Source: Candidatus Peregrinibacteria bacterium (GTDB lineage: Bacteria > Patescibacteriota > Gracilibacteria > UBA1369 > LOWO2-01-FULL-3). From it: a stretch of DNA of 64,000 bases. The stretch is from positions 124,001 through 188,000 of the forward strand of contig JAPLYN010000001.1 of assembly GCA_026395515.1 (NCBI GenBank), read 5' to 3'. The notes beneath the pieces are model-generated. The model was not told the DNA's origin and did not search any database. It saw only the letters and a program-made list of their open reading frames with translations. This document shows positions 1 to 7,135 of the stretch, piece after piece. Position numbers and translations under genes: made by a program. Position 1 is the stretch's first letter. Each line of letters starts with the position of its first letter.

Positions 1-224
1 ATTCCTCCATGAATTTTTGGGTGCAAAGTTTTTACTCTGCCATCCATCATTTCCGGAAAACCTGTGTATTCAGAAACATCCACTACTTTTATCCCAGCCT
101 CTTTGAGAGACTTGGCTGTTCCGCCAGTAGATAAAATCTCCACGTCTTTTTCAGCTAGCTTCCTCGCTAAATCAACTATTCCAGTTTTGTCAGACACACT
201 GATCAAAGCTCGCTGAATCGGCAT
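1..224 (-). CDS. purH: PurH N-terminus (AICAR transformylase/IMP cyclohydrolase), cut by window edge
   Basis: The gene starts at ATG 224 and runs off the left edge, leaving about 74 residues. The protein begins [20 protein letters not shown] and continues with [15 protein letters not shown], then [19 protein letters not shown] and KIHGG. This is the MGS-like IMP cyclohydrolase domain of the bifunctional purine enzyme: SDKTG, STGGT and [13 protein letters not shown] are hallmark segments. PurH catalyses the last two steps of IMP synthesis in the cytosol. The transformylase half is outside the window, so whether the full enzyme is present cannot be seen. A sigma70-like promoter lies just upstream. 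Confidence 0.93.
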   Translation of the reverse strand, partial: MPIQRALISVSDKTGIVDLARKLAEKDVEILSTGGTAKSLKEAGIKVVDVSEYTGFPEMMDGRVKTLHPKIHGG

Positions 225-262
225 ATTGTTTGAGATTATTGAGATAGAATTGGCCCTGGTGA

Positions 263-290
263 ATTCTAATTGTAACGGATTAAAAGTCAA
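263..290 (-). promoter_or_regulatory. Promoter for purH
   Basis: On the minus strand, TTGACT (285-290), a 16-bp spacer and TAGAAT (263-268) lie about 40 bp before the purH ATG. It falls between yidD and purH, so purH probably has its own transcript. Confidence 0.5.
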
Positions 291-312
291 TCAAATCGGA
301 TCAGCAACCACA

Positions 313-585
313 TCACGGCTTGTCCTCGCCACCTTTACTCCATGGATTACATCTACAAATTCTCCAAAATGATTTTATTGAACCCCAAATTAATCCATGT
401 TTTAAAAGACTTTGCTTCGAATACTCTGAGCAAGTTGGCGTAAATCTACAATAACCGTATGGATAAAATCTCTTCAACCATCCATGGTCAGGCGATAAAG
501 TTTTTTGATAAGCCAAAACCAAAAGAGCCGCAATATGTCGCGGTAAATGCCAGATACTCAACAAGATAGATTTAAATTTTTTCAT
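313..585 (-). CDS. yidD: YidD, membrane protein insertion efficiency factor
   Basis: A 90-residue protein matching the YidD family in length and motifs: YQKTLSP near residue 27, then CRFTPTCSEYS (Cys46, Cys52), a GxxxG-type helix, and RICRCNPW (Cys77, Cys79). YidD proteins sit on the inner face of the cytoplasmic membrane through an amphipathic helix and assist the insertase YidC. In many bacteria yidD lies beside rpmH-rnpA-yidC; here it is instead 43 bp downstream of a LysM/M23 peptidase gene on the same strand, probably in one transcript. The ATG at 585 has no Shine-Dalgarno sequence. Confidence 0.93.
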   Translation of the reverse strand: MKKFKSILLSIWHLPRHIAALLVLAYQKTLSPDHGWLKRFYPYGYCRFTPTCSEYSKQSLLKHGLIWGSIKSFWRICRCNPWSKGGEDKP

Positions 586-628
586 GTTAAAAGAAAAGTG
601 TCACTTAATCAGGCATGTCCCGTATACC

Positions 629-1846
629 CTAGTAATAACCAATTGGATTTACTTTCACGCCGTTAACGATAACTTCCCAGTGTAAGTGAATACCAGTTAC
701 TCCATATACGTGTCCTGTGTGCCCCATGACACCAATTACATCACCTTGGTTAACGTACTGACCTTCGACTACATTAAGTGAATCCATATGTCCATAAAGA
801 GTCTTCACTCCATTTCCGTGATCAATGATTACGTGATTTCCGTAACCACCACCCCACGTACCTGACGAAGCTTTAACAACTGTACCACCAGCGGCAGCCC
901 AAATAGGTGGCATAGCGCGGTTAGCAATATCCAAAGCGTAATGTCCAGAATGGAATCCTTGAGTGATTCCACCAATAGTAGGGAAAATAAACATCTTACC
1001 GATGTCTGGTCTTGAAGTAGAAGGAGCTGCGCTAATAGAACTTCTATAGCTTCTAGCAGCGGTTGGATTACGAGCAATTACTAGATTTGGTGCCTCGATT
1101 GGCTTAGCTCCAGGAAGGAATAATTCCTGTCCTTTGAATACAGCATCTTTACCTAAACCGTTTTGAGCAATAATTGAATCAGTAGAAATCTTATATTTTT
1201 TTGCAATCTTATCTATAGATTCACCACTAGCCACTTTATAACTAACTCCATCAACAGGTGGAATCAATAATTTTTGACCTACTCTTAAGCTATTGGAATT
1301 CGCAATATTGTTTTCCCACATAATTGTTTCTACCTTCACGCTATACTTCTTCGCAATAACAGACATTGTTTCTCCGCCTTCAACTGTATGCACAGCGTAA
1401 TCTGTTAAACCTATTCTATTTGATTCATCAGTAGGGGGATTAACCTTAATTAGGTATCCAGAGTCGTCACTTATTAATACATCACCAGGTAAGGTATAAG
1501 CTGACAAATAATCACTAGAATAACCGGTCTCAGTAGGAGCAAAGGTTCCTCCAGAGGTAAGTGATGTTACGAAAAGAGCAGAAATAGCGATGAAAACAGA
1601 TTGAGCTAAAAGTTTTCTTTGTGGGGAAACCGGCAAAACGCTCGAGAAAGTCATTTTAGCCACTCCCAAAGTTTTTCTGACTACTACAAAAACAGGATTA
1701 TTAACAAGCTTCTTTACTGAATTAAGAGCACTAGAGAAGAAATAACCAATATTCATTCTCACTAGACCTCCTTTAGAGAAGATCTTTAAGTGTCTATTCC
1801 TGCGTGCAAATTCATTTACCTGTAATGTTTGTTCGATTACCTCCAT
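629..1846 (-). CDS. LysM-LysM-M23 family cell-wall metallopeptidase
   Basis: A 405-residue envelope protein. One membrane segment or uncleaved signal lies at about residues 78-98, after an unusually long basic N-terminus. Two LysM domains follow (about 152-197 and 203-246), giving peptidoglycan binding, then an M23 (lysostaphin-type) zinc peptidase domain at about 285-405. The metal ligands are visible: HYALD (His302, Asp306) and HLH (His387, His389), plus YGH at 353. All ligands are present, so an active DD-endopeptidase or similar is likely. The start is uncertain. ATG 1846 gives the full length, but ATG 1756 (residue 31) has a perfect Shine-Dalgarno sequence and would give a 375-residue protein. 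It is followed by yidD. Confidence 0.9.
   Translation of the reverse strand: MEVIEQTLQVNEFARRNRHLKIFSKGGLVRMNIGYFFSSALNSVKKLVNNPVFVVVRKTLGVAKMTFSSVLPVSPQRKLLAQSVFIAISALFVTSLTSGGTFAPTETGYSSDYLSAYTLPGDVLISDDSGYLIKVNPPTDESNRIGLTDYAVHTVEGGETMSVIAKKYSVKVETIMWENNIANSNSLRVGQKLLIPPVDGVSYKVASGESIDKIAKKYKISTDSIIAQNGLGKDAVFKGQELFLPGAKPIEAPNLVIARNPTAARSYRSSISAAPSTSRPDIGKMFIFPTIGGITQGFHSGHYALDIANRAMPPIWAAAGGTVVKASSGTWGGGYGNHVIIDHGNGVKTLYGHMDSLNVVEGQYVNQGDVIGVMGHTGHVYGVTGIHLHWEVIVNGVKVNPIGYY
1766..1774 (-). promoter_or_regulatory. Consensus ribosome binding site inside the M23 gene
   Basis: The minus strand reads AAAGGAGGT, then 9 nt, then ATG (1754-1756). It supports residue 31 as the true or an alternative start of the M23 peptidase. 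It is the only consensus Shine-Dalgarno sequence noticed before any start codon in the window. Confidence 0.5.
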
Positions 1847-1976
1847 AGGGTGTTTAAAAAACTATCAACCACTCCTTATAAAATCAACATAAACAAGATG
1901 TACTTCATTCACTGGACTAATTATCTCCTAAAAGATGGGGATCTATCAAGGCCCATACATTGACAAATCGCGATTC

Positions 1977-2005
1977 ATATTGCCAAAATTATCTATTTAA
2001 GTCAA
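1977..2005 (-). promoter_or_regulatory. Promoter for the M23 peptidase gene
   Basis: On the minus strand, TTGACT (2000-2005), a 17-bp spacer and CAATAT (1977-1982). The -35 is good and the -10 weak. The palindrome at 1966-1975 lies at the start-site side and could be an operator. Confidence 0.35.
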
Positions 2006-2056
2006 TAGTGCGGCCGTTTAGTCGCTATGGTAAGCCAAAAAGACAGCAGCGATTAA

Positions 2057-2085
2057 TTGACTACTCCAAGTATACGAAATAAATA
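2057..2085 (+). promoter_or_regulatory. Promoter for rpsF-ssb-rpsR
   Basis: TTGACT (2057-2062), a 17-bp spacer, TAAATA (2080-2085). It would give a leader of about 135 nt before rpsF, which is long for this compact genome and leaves room for a regulatory RNA. Confidence 0.4.
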
Positions 2086-2131
2086 AGAACTTGACTGTTT
2101 AGGCATAATATTGTCTTTTTCTATTGCCAAA

Positions 2132-2158
2132 AGAAGGGCGCTTTGTTAATGTCCGTCT
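2132..2158 (+). promoter_or_regulatory. Possible S6:S18-binding leader hairpin
   Basis: In the rpsF leader, AGA-A-GGGC (2132-2139) can pair with GTCC-G-TCT (2151-2158) around an 11-nt loop, leaving an internal A/G mismatch next to a CCG. Many bacterial rpsF operons carry an S6:S18-binding hairpin with a conserved CCG for autoregulation. The resemblance was judged by eye only. Confidence 0.3.
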
Positions 2159-2227
2159 GCAATTTCTGCTTTGTTTACTTTAAAACAGAGCTTAGATCCA
2201 TATTTTAGATCTTAATCCAAAGAAACT

Positions 2228-2884
2228 ATGGGAGACACATCTGTACTAACAGTACAAAATTATGAATTAATGGTAATTTTCCTCCACGATATTGGGGAAG
2301 CGGCCATTAATAAGGAGCTCGACGAGCTCAGAAAATACATCTCTTCTAATGGAGGAGAGGTATTAAACGAAGACGCTTGGGGTATTCGCGATATGTCATA
2401 TCGCATCAAGAAGCAAGACAAAGGATACTACTATATCCTTAGCTTCTCACTTGATACACTCAAGTTAGGTGAAATGCAGAGAGCATTGGTTATTAATCCA
2501 ACCGTTGTGCGTTCTCTTATCACTAAGTTGCCACAGAAATTTGTATTCAGAACTTTTGCTGAGTACCAAGAAGAAGAAGAAAAAGCTAAAGCTTTAAAAG
2601 AAGAAGCTAAACGCGAAAAAGAAGCTAAGAAGAACCAGTCTGGTCCAGGTCCAAGAACTCCAAGATTCGAAAAATCTGAGAGAAAAGGAAAACCTGAAAC
2701 AAAGACTTACACTCCAGCTTCAAAACCTGAAGTGAAGAAAGAGGAGAAGAAAGTTGAAGAAGTAGCAGAAGAACCAAAGAAAGTTGAAAAAAAGGTAAAG
2801 AAAGCAGCTCCTTCTAAGATTAAACTTGAAGAAGTTGATGCAAAATTGAAGAGCATCATCGATGATCCAGATATCACTCTATAA
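2228..2884 (+). CDS. rpsF: 30S ribosomal protein S6 with long charged C-terminal tail
   Basis: Residues 1 to about 112 form the S6 domain (NYELMVIFL, WGIRDMSYRIKKQDKGYYY, FVFRTF). S6 binds S18 on the platform of the small subunit. Typical bacterial S6 has 95-135 residues; this one has 218, because about 105 residues rich in Lys, Glu and Pro follow, ending in a short hydrophobic/acidic segment (KLKSIIDDPDITL). The tail is low complexity up to that end. It is first in a cluster with ssb (9-bp gap) and rpsR, the usual bacterial order. The ATG has no Shine-Dalgarno sequence. The role of the tail is unknown. Confidence 0.95.
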   Translation: MGDTSVLTVQNYELMVIFLHDIGEAAINKELDELRKYISSNGGEVLNEDAWGIRDMSYRIKKQDKGYYYILSFSLDTLKLGEMQRALVINPTVVRSLITKLPQKFVFRTFAEYQEEEEKAKALKEEAKREKEAKKNQSGPGPRTPRFEKSERKGKPETKTYTPASKPEVKKEEKKVEEVAEEPKKVEKKVKKAAPSKIKLEEVDAKLKSIIDDPDITL

Positions 2885-2893
2885 TTCTAAATT

Positions 2894-3337
2894 ATGAGAT
2901 CAGTAAACAAAGTAATTATTATCGGTAATTTGACTCGAGATCCTGAATTGAAGCAGACTCAGAGTGGTCAGGCTGTTGCTACATTTGGCATCGCTACTAA
3001 CCGCGAATGGGTAACAACTGCTCAGGACAAGAAAAAATCTACAGAATTTCATGAAGTGGTAGCTTGGGCTCGTTTGGCCGAAATTTGCCACCAATATCTC
3101 AGAAAAGGAAAGTTGGTTTACCTAGAAGGTTATCTAAAGACTAGAAGCTGGGAAGCTGAAAACGGTGAAAAACGTTTCCGTACAGAAATCGTTCTCCAAG
3201 ATATGATTATGTTGGAAAAACGTTCTGGAGACGATCATACACCTGATGCTATTCCAGAAACTGAACCTGATGTTGCCGGCATTGACGCTTATCCTGACGA
3301 AGGAAGCGAAGCTGGTAGCGGTGAGAATATGTTCTAA
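2894..3337 (+). CDS. ssb: Single-stranded DNA-binding protein
   Basis: A 147-residue SSB: an OB fold in residues 1 to about 108 (NKVIIIGNLTRDPELKQT, FGIATNREW, FHEVVAWARLAEI, LVYLEGYLKTRSW), then an acidic tail. SSB coats single-stranded DNA and recruits repair and replication enzymes through its last residues. The end here is SGENMF, not the usual DDDIPF. The acidic run and terminal Phe remain, but the Ile-Pro pair is replaced by Asn-Met. It lies between rpsF and rpsR, as in many bacteria. Confidence 0.96.
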   Translation: MRSVNKVIIIGNLTRDPELKQTQSGQAVATFGIATNREWVTTAQDKKKSTEFHEVVAWARLAEICHQYLRKGKLVYLEGYLKTRSWEAENGEKRFRTEIVLQDMIMLEKRSGDDHTPDAIPETEPDVAGIDAYPDEGSEAGSGENMF

Positions 3338-3361
3338 TTTTAATATCTAATTCAATTAATT

Positions 3362-3574
3362 ATGCCAAGTTACAAAGGAAGAAAATGCCAATGCTGTATT
3401 GATCAGATGGATCAGATTGATTACAAAAATCTTACAGTTTTGCGCAAATATACAACTCAATACTTCAAGATCGTTCCAAGATACTACAACGGAAATTGCA
3501 TGAAACACCAAAAGAGAATAGCTCAGGCTATCAAAAATGCTCGTTTCATGGCTCTAGTTCCACACACGAAGTAG
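3362..3574 (+). CDS. rpsR: 30S ribosomal protein S18
   Basis: A 70-residue protein with the S18 signature YKNLTVLRKYTT, PRYYNGNC and HQKRIAQAIKNARFMALVP. Four cysteines (CQCC near residues 9-12 and Cys at 46) fit a zinc-binding form of S18. S18 pairs with S6 on the 30S platform. A terminator follows 36 bp downstream, and no rplI (L9) gene is found next, where many bacteria carry it. Absence of L9 is known in several CPR groups. Confidence 0.96.
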   Translation: MPSYKGRKCQCCIDQMDQIDYKNLTVLRKYTTQYFKIVPRYYNGNCMKHQKRIAQAIKNARFMALVPHTK

Positions 3575-3610
3575 AAAATCATTCAAGAGTTTGTCCATAG
3601 ATTTGTACTA

Positions 3611-3635
3611 AGACCCTTCAAAAGAGGGTCTTTTT
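3611..3635 (+). terminator. Rho-independent terminator after rpsR
   Basis: The stem AGACCCT/AGGGTCT (3611-3617 with 3625-3631), a 7-nt loop and a T run close the rpsF-ssb-rpsR transcript. Confidence 0.85.
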
Positions 3636-3686
3636 ATGTTACAATTATCAGATACAAAAAACAAAAACGCTCAAAACAAAACAAAA

Positions 3687-4262
3687 ATGTTACACAAAAT
3701 AAAAACAAAATATCAGCAGCACAGATTGAAGAGAGCGCAAAAAAGAGAAGATAGAAAGCGCCAACTCGACCAGATCAGAAGTACTCCTTCTGATTATGAT
3801 CATGCTCACATTTCTTGGGTTGCTTCAGAAGCTGTAATTCACGAAAGAGGTCCAGTGTGGAAAGTCATTATGAGTATAGTTGTTTTCCTCAGTATTATTG
3901 GAGGAATATATTATGGTGCATGGACTTTTTCGCTTGCTATAGCGGCTTTTGCTACGGTGTATGCAATGGTTCATTTGCAACATCCCAAGGCTATTGAAAT
4001 TAAAATTTCTGAAATTGGAATTAAGGTCGGTTATCGTAAATATGCTTATAGCCAGATCAGAGCTTTCTGGATTTTATATGATCTTCCATACGTAGCCACG
4101 CTGAATATTCGGGTAAGTGGTCAGATAGTTGATGATATTACAATTCAGCTTGGCAATCAGTCTCCTGCAGAAGTTCGTGAATTTTTGATGACAAAAATTC
4201 CAGAGCTCGAAGGTCAGTCTGAAAAGTTGAGCGATATTATTTTAAGATTATTTAAGATTTAA
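3687..4262 (+). CDS. Small membrane protein with basic N-terminus, function unknown
   Basis: About 191 residues. A strongly basic helical stretch (residues 1-30) precedes two adjacent membrane segments (about 58-76 and 79-95) and a soluble beta-rich domain of about 95 residues (EIKISEIGIKVGYRKYAYS, IQLGNQSPAEVREFL). The layout, two membrane helices then a PH-like domain, resembles the DUF5673/bacterial PH-domain membrane proteins, but no family is certain. An upstream ATG at 3636 sits inside the T run of the rpsR terminator and is an unlikely start; ATG 3687 is chosen. The next gene starts 2 bp after the stop, so it heads a probable operon that runs to 9684 or beyond. Confidence 0.75.
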   Translation: MLHKIKTKYQQHRLKRAQKREDRKRQLDQIRSTPSDYDHAHISWVASEAVIHERGPVWKVIMSIVVFLSIIGGIYYGAWTFSLAIAAFATVYAMVHLQHPKAIEIKISEIGIKVGYRKYAYSQIRAFWILYDLPYVATLNIRVSGQIVDDITIQLGNQSPAEVREFLMTKIPELEGQSEKLSDIILRLFKI

Positions 4263-4264
4263 AT

Positions 4265-5785
4265 ATGACTAATCCTGAGAAACAACCAGCAAAAGAGCCA
4301 GAAAAGAAAAATGACCCTAAGCTAAAAAATGCCGATGACCAACTGGATAATTTCAGAGGTCGTCTTCAAGAATCTTGGGGAAAAGTAGAATCGGCCTATA
4401 GTGAGGCTGAGAGAAAAATTCGTACTCCAATGGCTACTTTTCAAGAAGGAGTTACAAAAGATATTTTAAAAATGCCTTTAGATCAATTGGGTAAAGAAAT
4501 AGAAAAAGCTATTTTAGATCAAAATGGTGGGATGCTTGAACAAGGTAAGGCAGAGAAATTTGGAAAACGTCTAGATAGAATTACTGATGGTTTAGTAGCC
4601 TATATTAATAAAATAGCTGGAGATACTGGCTTAAATGCCGAAGCTGTAGTCAAGATGGCCAAAGACGTAAACCTTAAGGCGAGTCGCTTTGCTGACTTGC
4701 TTCTTCAGAATAACTTTCCAGATATAGAGCAAGCGATGCTATTTGCGCTAGGTTCAAGAGGGGATAGCCCTTCACTATCTGTAGCTGGAGATAATGCTCA
4801 GGAAACAGTTTTGAAATATCTTAAATCTGATTTTGAAAAAGCTGATAGCAGTGTAATGTCTTCAATTTGGATGGTTTTTGCTCATATGGATGTAGAAGTT
4901 AGGGTGAAAATTGCCAAAGCTTACATCAAAGGAAAACCTGCAGATAAAGCAGAGGCCTTTTTGGAAAGAGGTAACGCTATGGGAGTATTCAATTCTACTG
5001 AAATTAAAGAGATAAATCCGAAAAAAAATTATAGCGAAGTAGAAATCAAAAATCAGGATTTAATATATTCAGCACAAACTGATTTAAGGAAAGAAGTAGC
5101 TAGATTAGTAGTTCCTGCTTATGGCACGGAAAATGCCGCAGGTAAAATGCTTAATATTCGTAATGTATTGATGGCTGGTGTTGAGGCTGGAGCAATATTC
5201 ACGGTATTTGGAAATATAGTTACAGGTGTATACCAAGGAGGCAGCTTCAGAGGTACAGCAGAGACAATCAAACGTTTATTTAACCCTCAGTCTGGACTTG
5301 CCTTAGGTGTAATTGGACTAATTGAAGGTATAAGAAGTGGCAAAGTAGCGGATGAAATTTTTGGTGGTAGTAAGGATGAAAAAATTGCTGCTGCTTCTTT
5401 AAGAAACGAAATCAAAAATAATACTAAGTTGGATGAATTATTCAAGCAGGGAGATTATGCTGGAGCAAAAGTTTTTCATCAATTTGTGATGGATATTAAG
5501 GGTAAAGAATCTGATATTAGTAAATTTTCAGATATGTTAACGCCTTCACAATTCATCTCTTATTTAGATGTGAAAATTGCAGAAAAGAAACCTAAAAAGG
5601 ATGGTGAGGAAACTTATGATTATGTTGCAATAAAAGAAGCATTTGAGAAAGCAAAACCAACAGAGATTTATAATTTGGCTAAAGCTTTTGATACATTGAA
5701 TATTGGCGCAAAAAACGCCAAGGATAAATACGACCTTTGTTCAAAAGAAGCACCAACAACCAATACAGATAAAAAAACAGCCTAA
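4265..5785 (+). CDS. Hypothetical helical protein (506 aa)
   Basis: Not recognised. It has a charged Lys/Glu/Pro-rich start, a long mostly helical body, two moderately hydrophobic stretches at about residues 300-322 (VLMAGVEAGAIFTVFGNIV) and 345-360 (SGLALGVIGLIEGI) that might touch a membrane, and a charged tail. There is no signal peptide and a single Cys near the C-terminus. It is tightly packed between the small membrane protein (2-bp gap) and the next hypothetical gene (3-bp gap), which points to a shared complex with the polytopic protein at 7132. Confidence 0.75.
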   Translation: MTNPEKQPAKEPEKKNDPKLKNADDQLDNFRGRLQESWGKVESAYSEAERKIRTPMATFQEGVTKDILKMPLDQLGKEIEKAILDQNGGMLEQGKAEKFGKRLDRITDGLVAYINKIAGDTGLNAEAVVKMAKDVNLKASRFADLLLQNNFPDIEQAMLFALGSRGDSPSLSVAGDNAQETVLKYLKSDFEKADSSVMSSIWMVFAHMDVEVRVKIAKAYIKGKPADKAEAFLERGNAMGVFNSTEIKEINPKKNYSEVEIKNQDLIYSAQTDLRKEVARLVVPAYGTENAAGKMLNIRNVLMAGVEAGAIFTVFGNIVTGVYQGGSFRGTAETIKRLFNPQSGLALGVIGLIEGIRSGKVADEIFGGSKDEKIAAASLRNEIKNNTKLDELFKQGDYAGAKVFHQFVMDIKGKESDISKFSDMLTPSQFISYLDVKIAEKKPKKDGEETYDYVAIKEAFEKAKPTEIYNLAKAFDTLNIGAKNAKDKYDLCSKEAPTTNTDKKTA

Positions 5786-5788
5786 AAA

Positions 5789-7135
5789 ATGGACGCAAAT
5801 ATCGAAAAATATAGGGGACTAGCTAACGTTATAAAAACCAACACTAAGAGGGATATTTTGCTTTTTGGTCCTACAGGTATATTTGGTGATCCAGAAAAGA
5901 ATCCTAAACCATTTGAGCTTTTCAGAAAATGGCTTTTGAAAATAACAAGAATTGATAAGAATCAAATAGGGCAGGACACAATTACTGAGCAGAAGTTCGT
6001 AGACTTTTTACGTACTAATCAGGAGAAAGATGAGAACAAAGAACTAATTAGAAAAATAGAAGAACTCCATACTGATAATATCATTGAAGATAAGAGCGAA
6101 AATAAAAACATTTTATTGAAATTCGCTAAGGCCCTAAATTATTTAGGAATCATTAATGATCCAGAAGAGAGTTATTTAAATAACTATAGAGTTGCAATCA
6201 GAACTGCGCGTCAATTGGAGCCTCTAAAAGATCAAAAAGCAGACAAAAAGGAAGTTTCAAAAACCGAAACTAAGGTACCAAATACATCTAAAGTTCCTAC
6301 TGACTCCAAAAAGGAGGAAGTAAAAGAAGGTAAGGGAACTGAATCAACTAGTTTTGGCTCAACTGGTTCTGTTTCTAGCGGATCTACCTCTACCGGTGAA
6401 TCTGTTAATTCAGCTAGTAAAGAGGATGAGAACGAGGCTGTAAATATAAATGGAATAATAAAAGCTAAAAGTACAAATACTGAAACGACTCTTGCTAATA
6501 AAGAGCCTACAACAGATAAGAAAGAGCCTGAAATTGAGAAAATTAAACCAATAATTCAGCCTGTTAATTTAGCACCAAATTTAGCGCCACTAAATGATGG
6601 AAAAAATGAAATTAAAATTAAAAAAGATAAACTAGAGGAATCCAAATTTGAATCAACTAACCTGAAAGTTGAGAGAGAACAGGGTGGATTGATAGTTACT
6701 GGTGACGTAGTTATTGAAAGAAATATTGAACAAAACACTCCTAACACTCCAAAAGGAACTCGTAGAATTAGTAGAATTACAGGATCAAATGGACAAGTAA
6801 TGAGATCAGCAAAAATTAATAAAGGACCACTAAGAGTTGAGGACACAAAAAATTCTCAAGATGCTCCTGAAAATGATTATCAGTCGAATTCTGTAGGAAG
6901 TGAGACTGCTCGCAGACAACAAATTATCGAAAATCAACAGGAAGAACCAAAGAAAAAAGGACTTGTCGGTAAATTAGTAAAAAGAGGAGCAATTGGAGTA
7001 GCAGCAGGAGGAACATTTTTTGGATTTGTATTAAATGGTGAAGATTCTACAGCTGATGCCGCGACTTTCATTGCTACACATTCTATTAGTACTTTTAAAT
7101 CAATAATTTCTCTTATTCATCTGTTTATAAAATGA
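5789..7135 (+). CDS. Hypothetical protein with disordered linker and C-terminal membrane segment (448 aa)
   Basis: Not recognised. A folded N-terminal part (residues 1 to about 150) contains DILLFGPTGIFGDPEKNP, which is not a Walker A motif because it lacks GKT/S. A low-complexity Ser/Thr/Lys/Glu linker spans about 155-260. A short beta-like segment follows at about 285-345 (VTGDVVIERNIE). The C-terminus is hydrophobic (about 395-448) with one or two membrane segments. The stop overlaps the next start as ATGA (7132-7135), which signals translational coupling to the polytopic protein. The TGA stop also shows the standard code. Confidence 0.72.
   Translation: MDANIEKYRGLANVIKTNTKRDILLFGPTGIFGDPEKNPKPFELFRKWLLKITRIDKNQIGQDTITEQKFVDFLRTNQEKDENKELIRKIEELHTDNIIEDKSENKNILLKFAKALNYLGIINDPEESYLNNYRVAIRTARQLEPLKDQKADKKEVSKTETKVPNTSKVPTDSKKEEVKEGKGTESTSFGSTGSVSSGSTSTGESVNSASKEDENEAVNINGIIKAKSTNTETTLANKEPTTDKKEPEIEKIKPIIQPVNLAPNLAPLNDGKNEIKIKKDKLEESKFESTNLKVEREQGGLIVTGDVVIERNIEQNTPNTPKGTRRISRITGSNGQVMRSAKINKGPLRVEDTKNSQDAPENDYQSNSVGSETARRQQIIENQQEEPKKKGLVGKLVKRGAIGVAAGGTFFGFVLNGEDSTADAATFIATHSISTFKSIISLIHLFIK

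Larger units (their letters stand above)
1847..2227. other. 381-bp divergent intergenic region between the M23 gene and rpsF
   Basis: No gene was found here. It holds a probable minus-strand promoter (1977-2005), a plus-strand promoter (2057-2085), a perfect 10-bp palindrome AATCGCGATT at 1966-1975 that touches the minus promoter, and a leader hairpin before rpsF. Confidence 0.6.

Noticed and set aside
1990-2060. A tRNA gene in the intergenic region before rpsF
   Set aside because: No cloverleaf with a T-loop GTTCRANNC and acceptor pairing could be drawn.
3636-3686. Upstream start of the small membrane protein
   Set aside because: The ATG lies in the T run of the rpsR terminator, so most transcripts would not carry it in a usable context.
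5855-5905. ATP-binding P-loop in the 448-residue protein (LLFGPTGIFGDP)
   Set aside because: The Lys-Ser/Thr of Walker A is missing and no Walker B follows.
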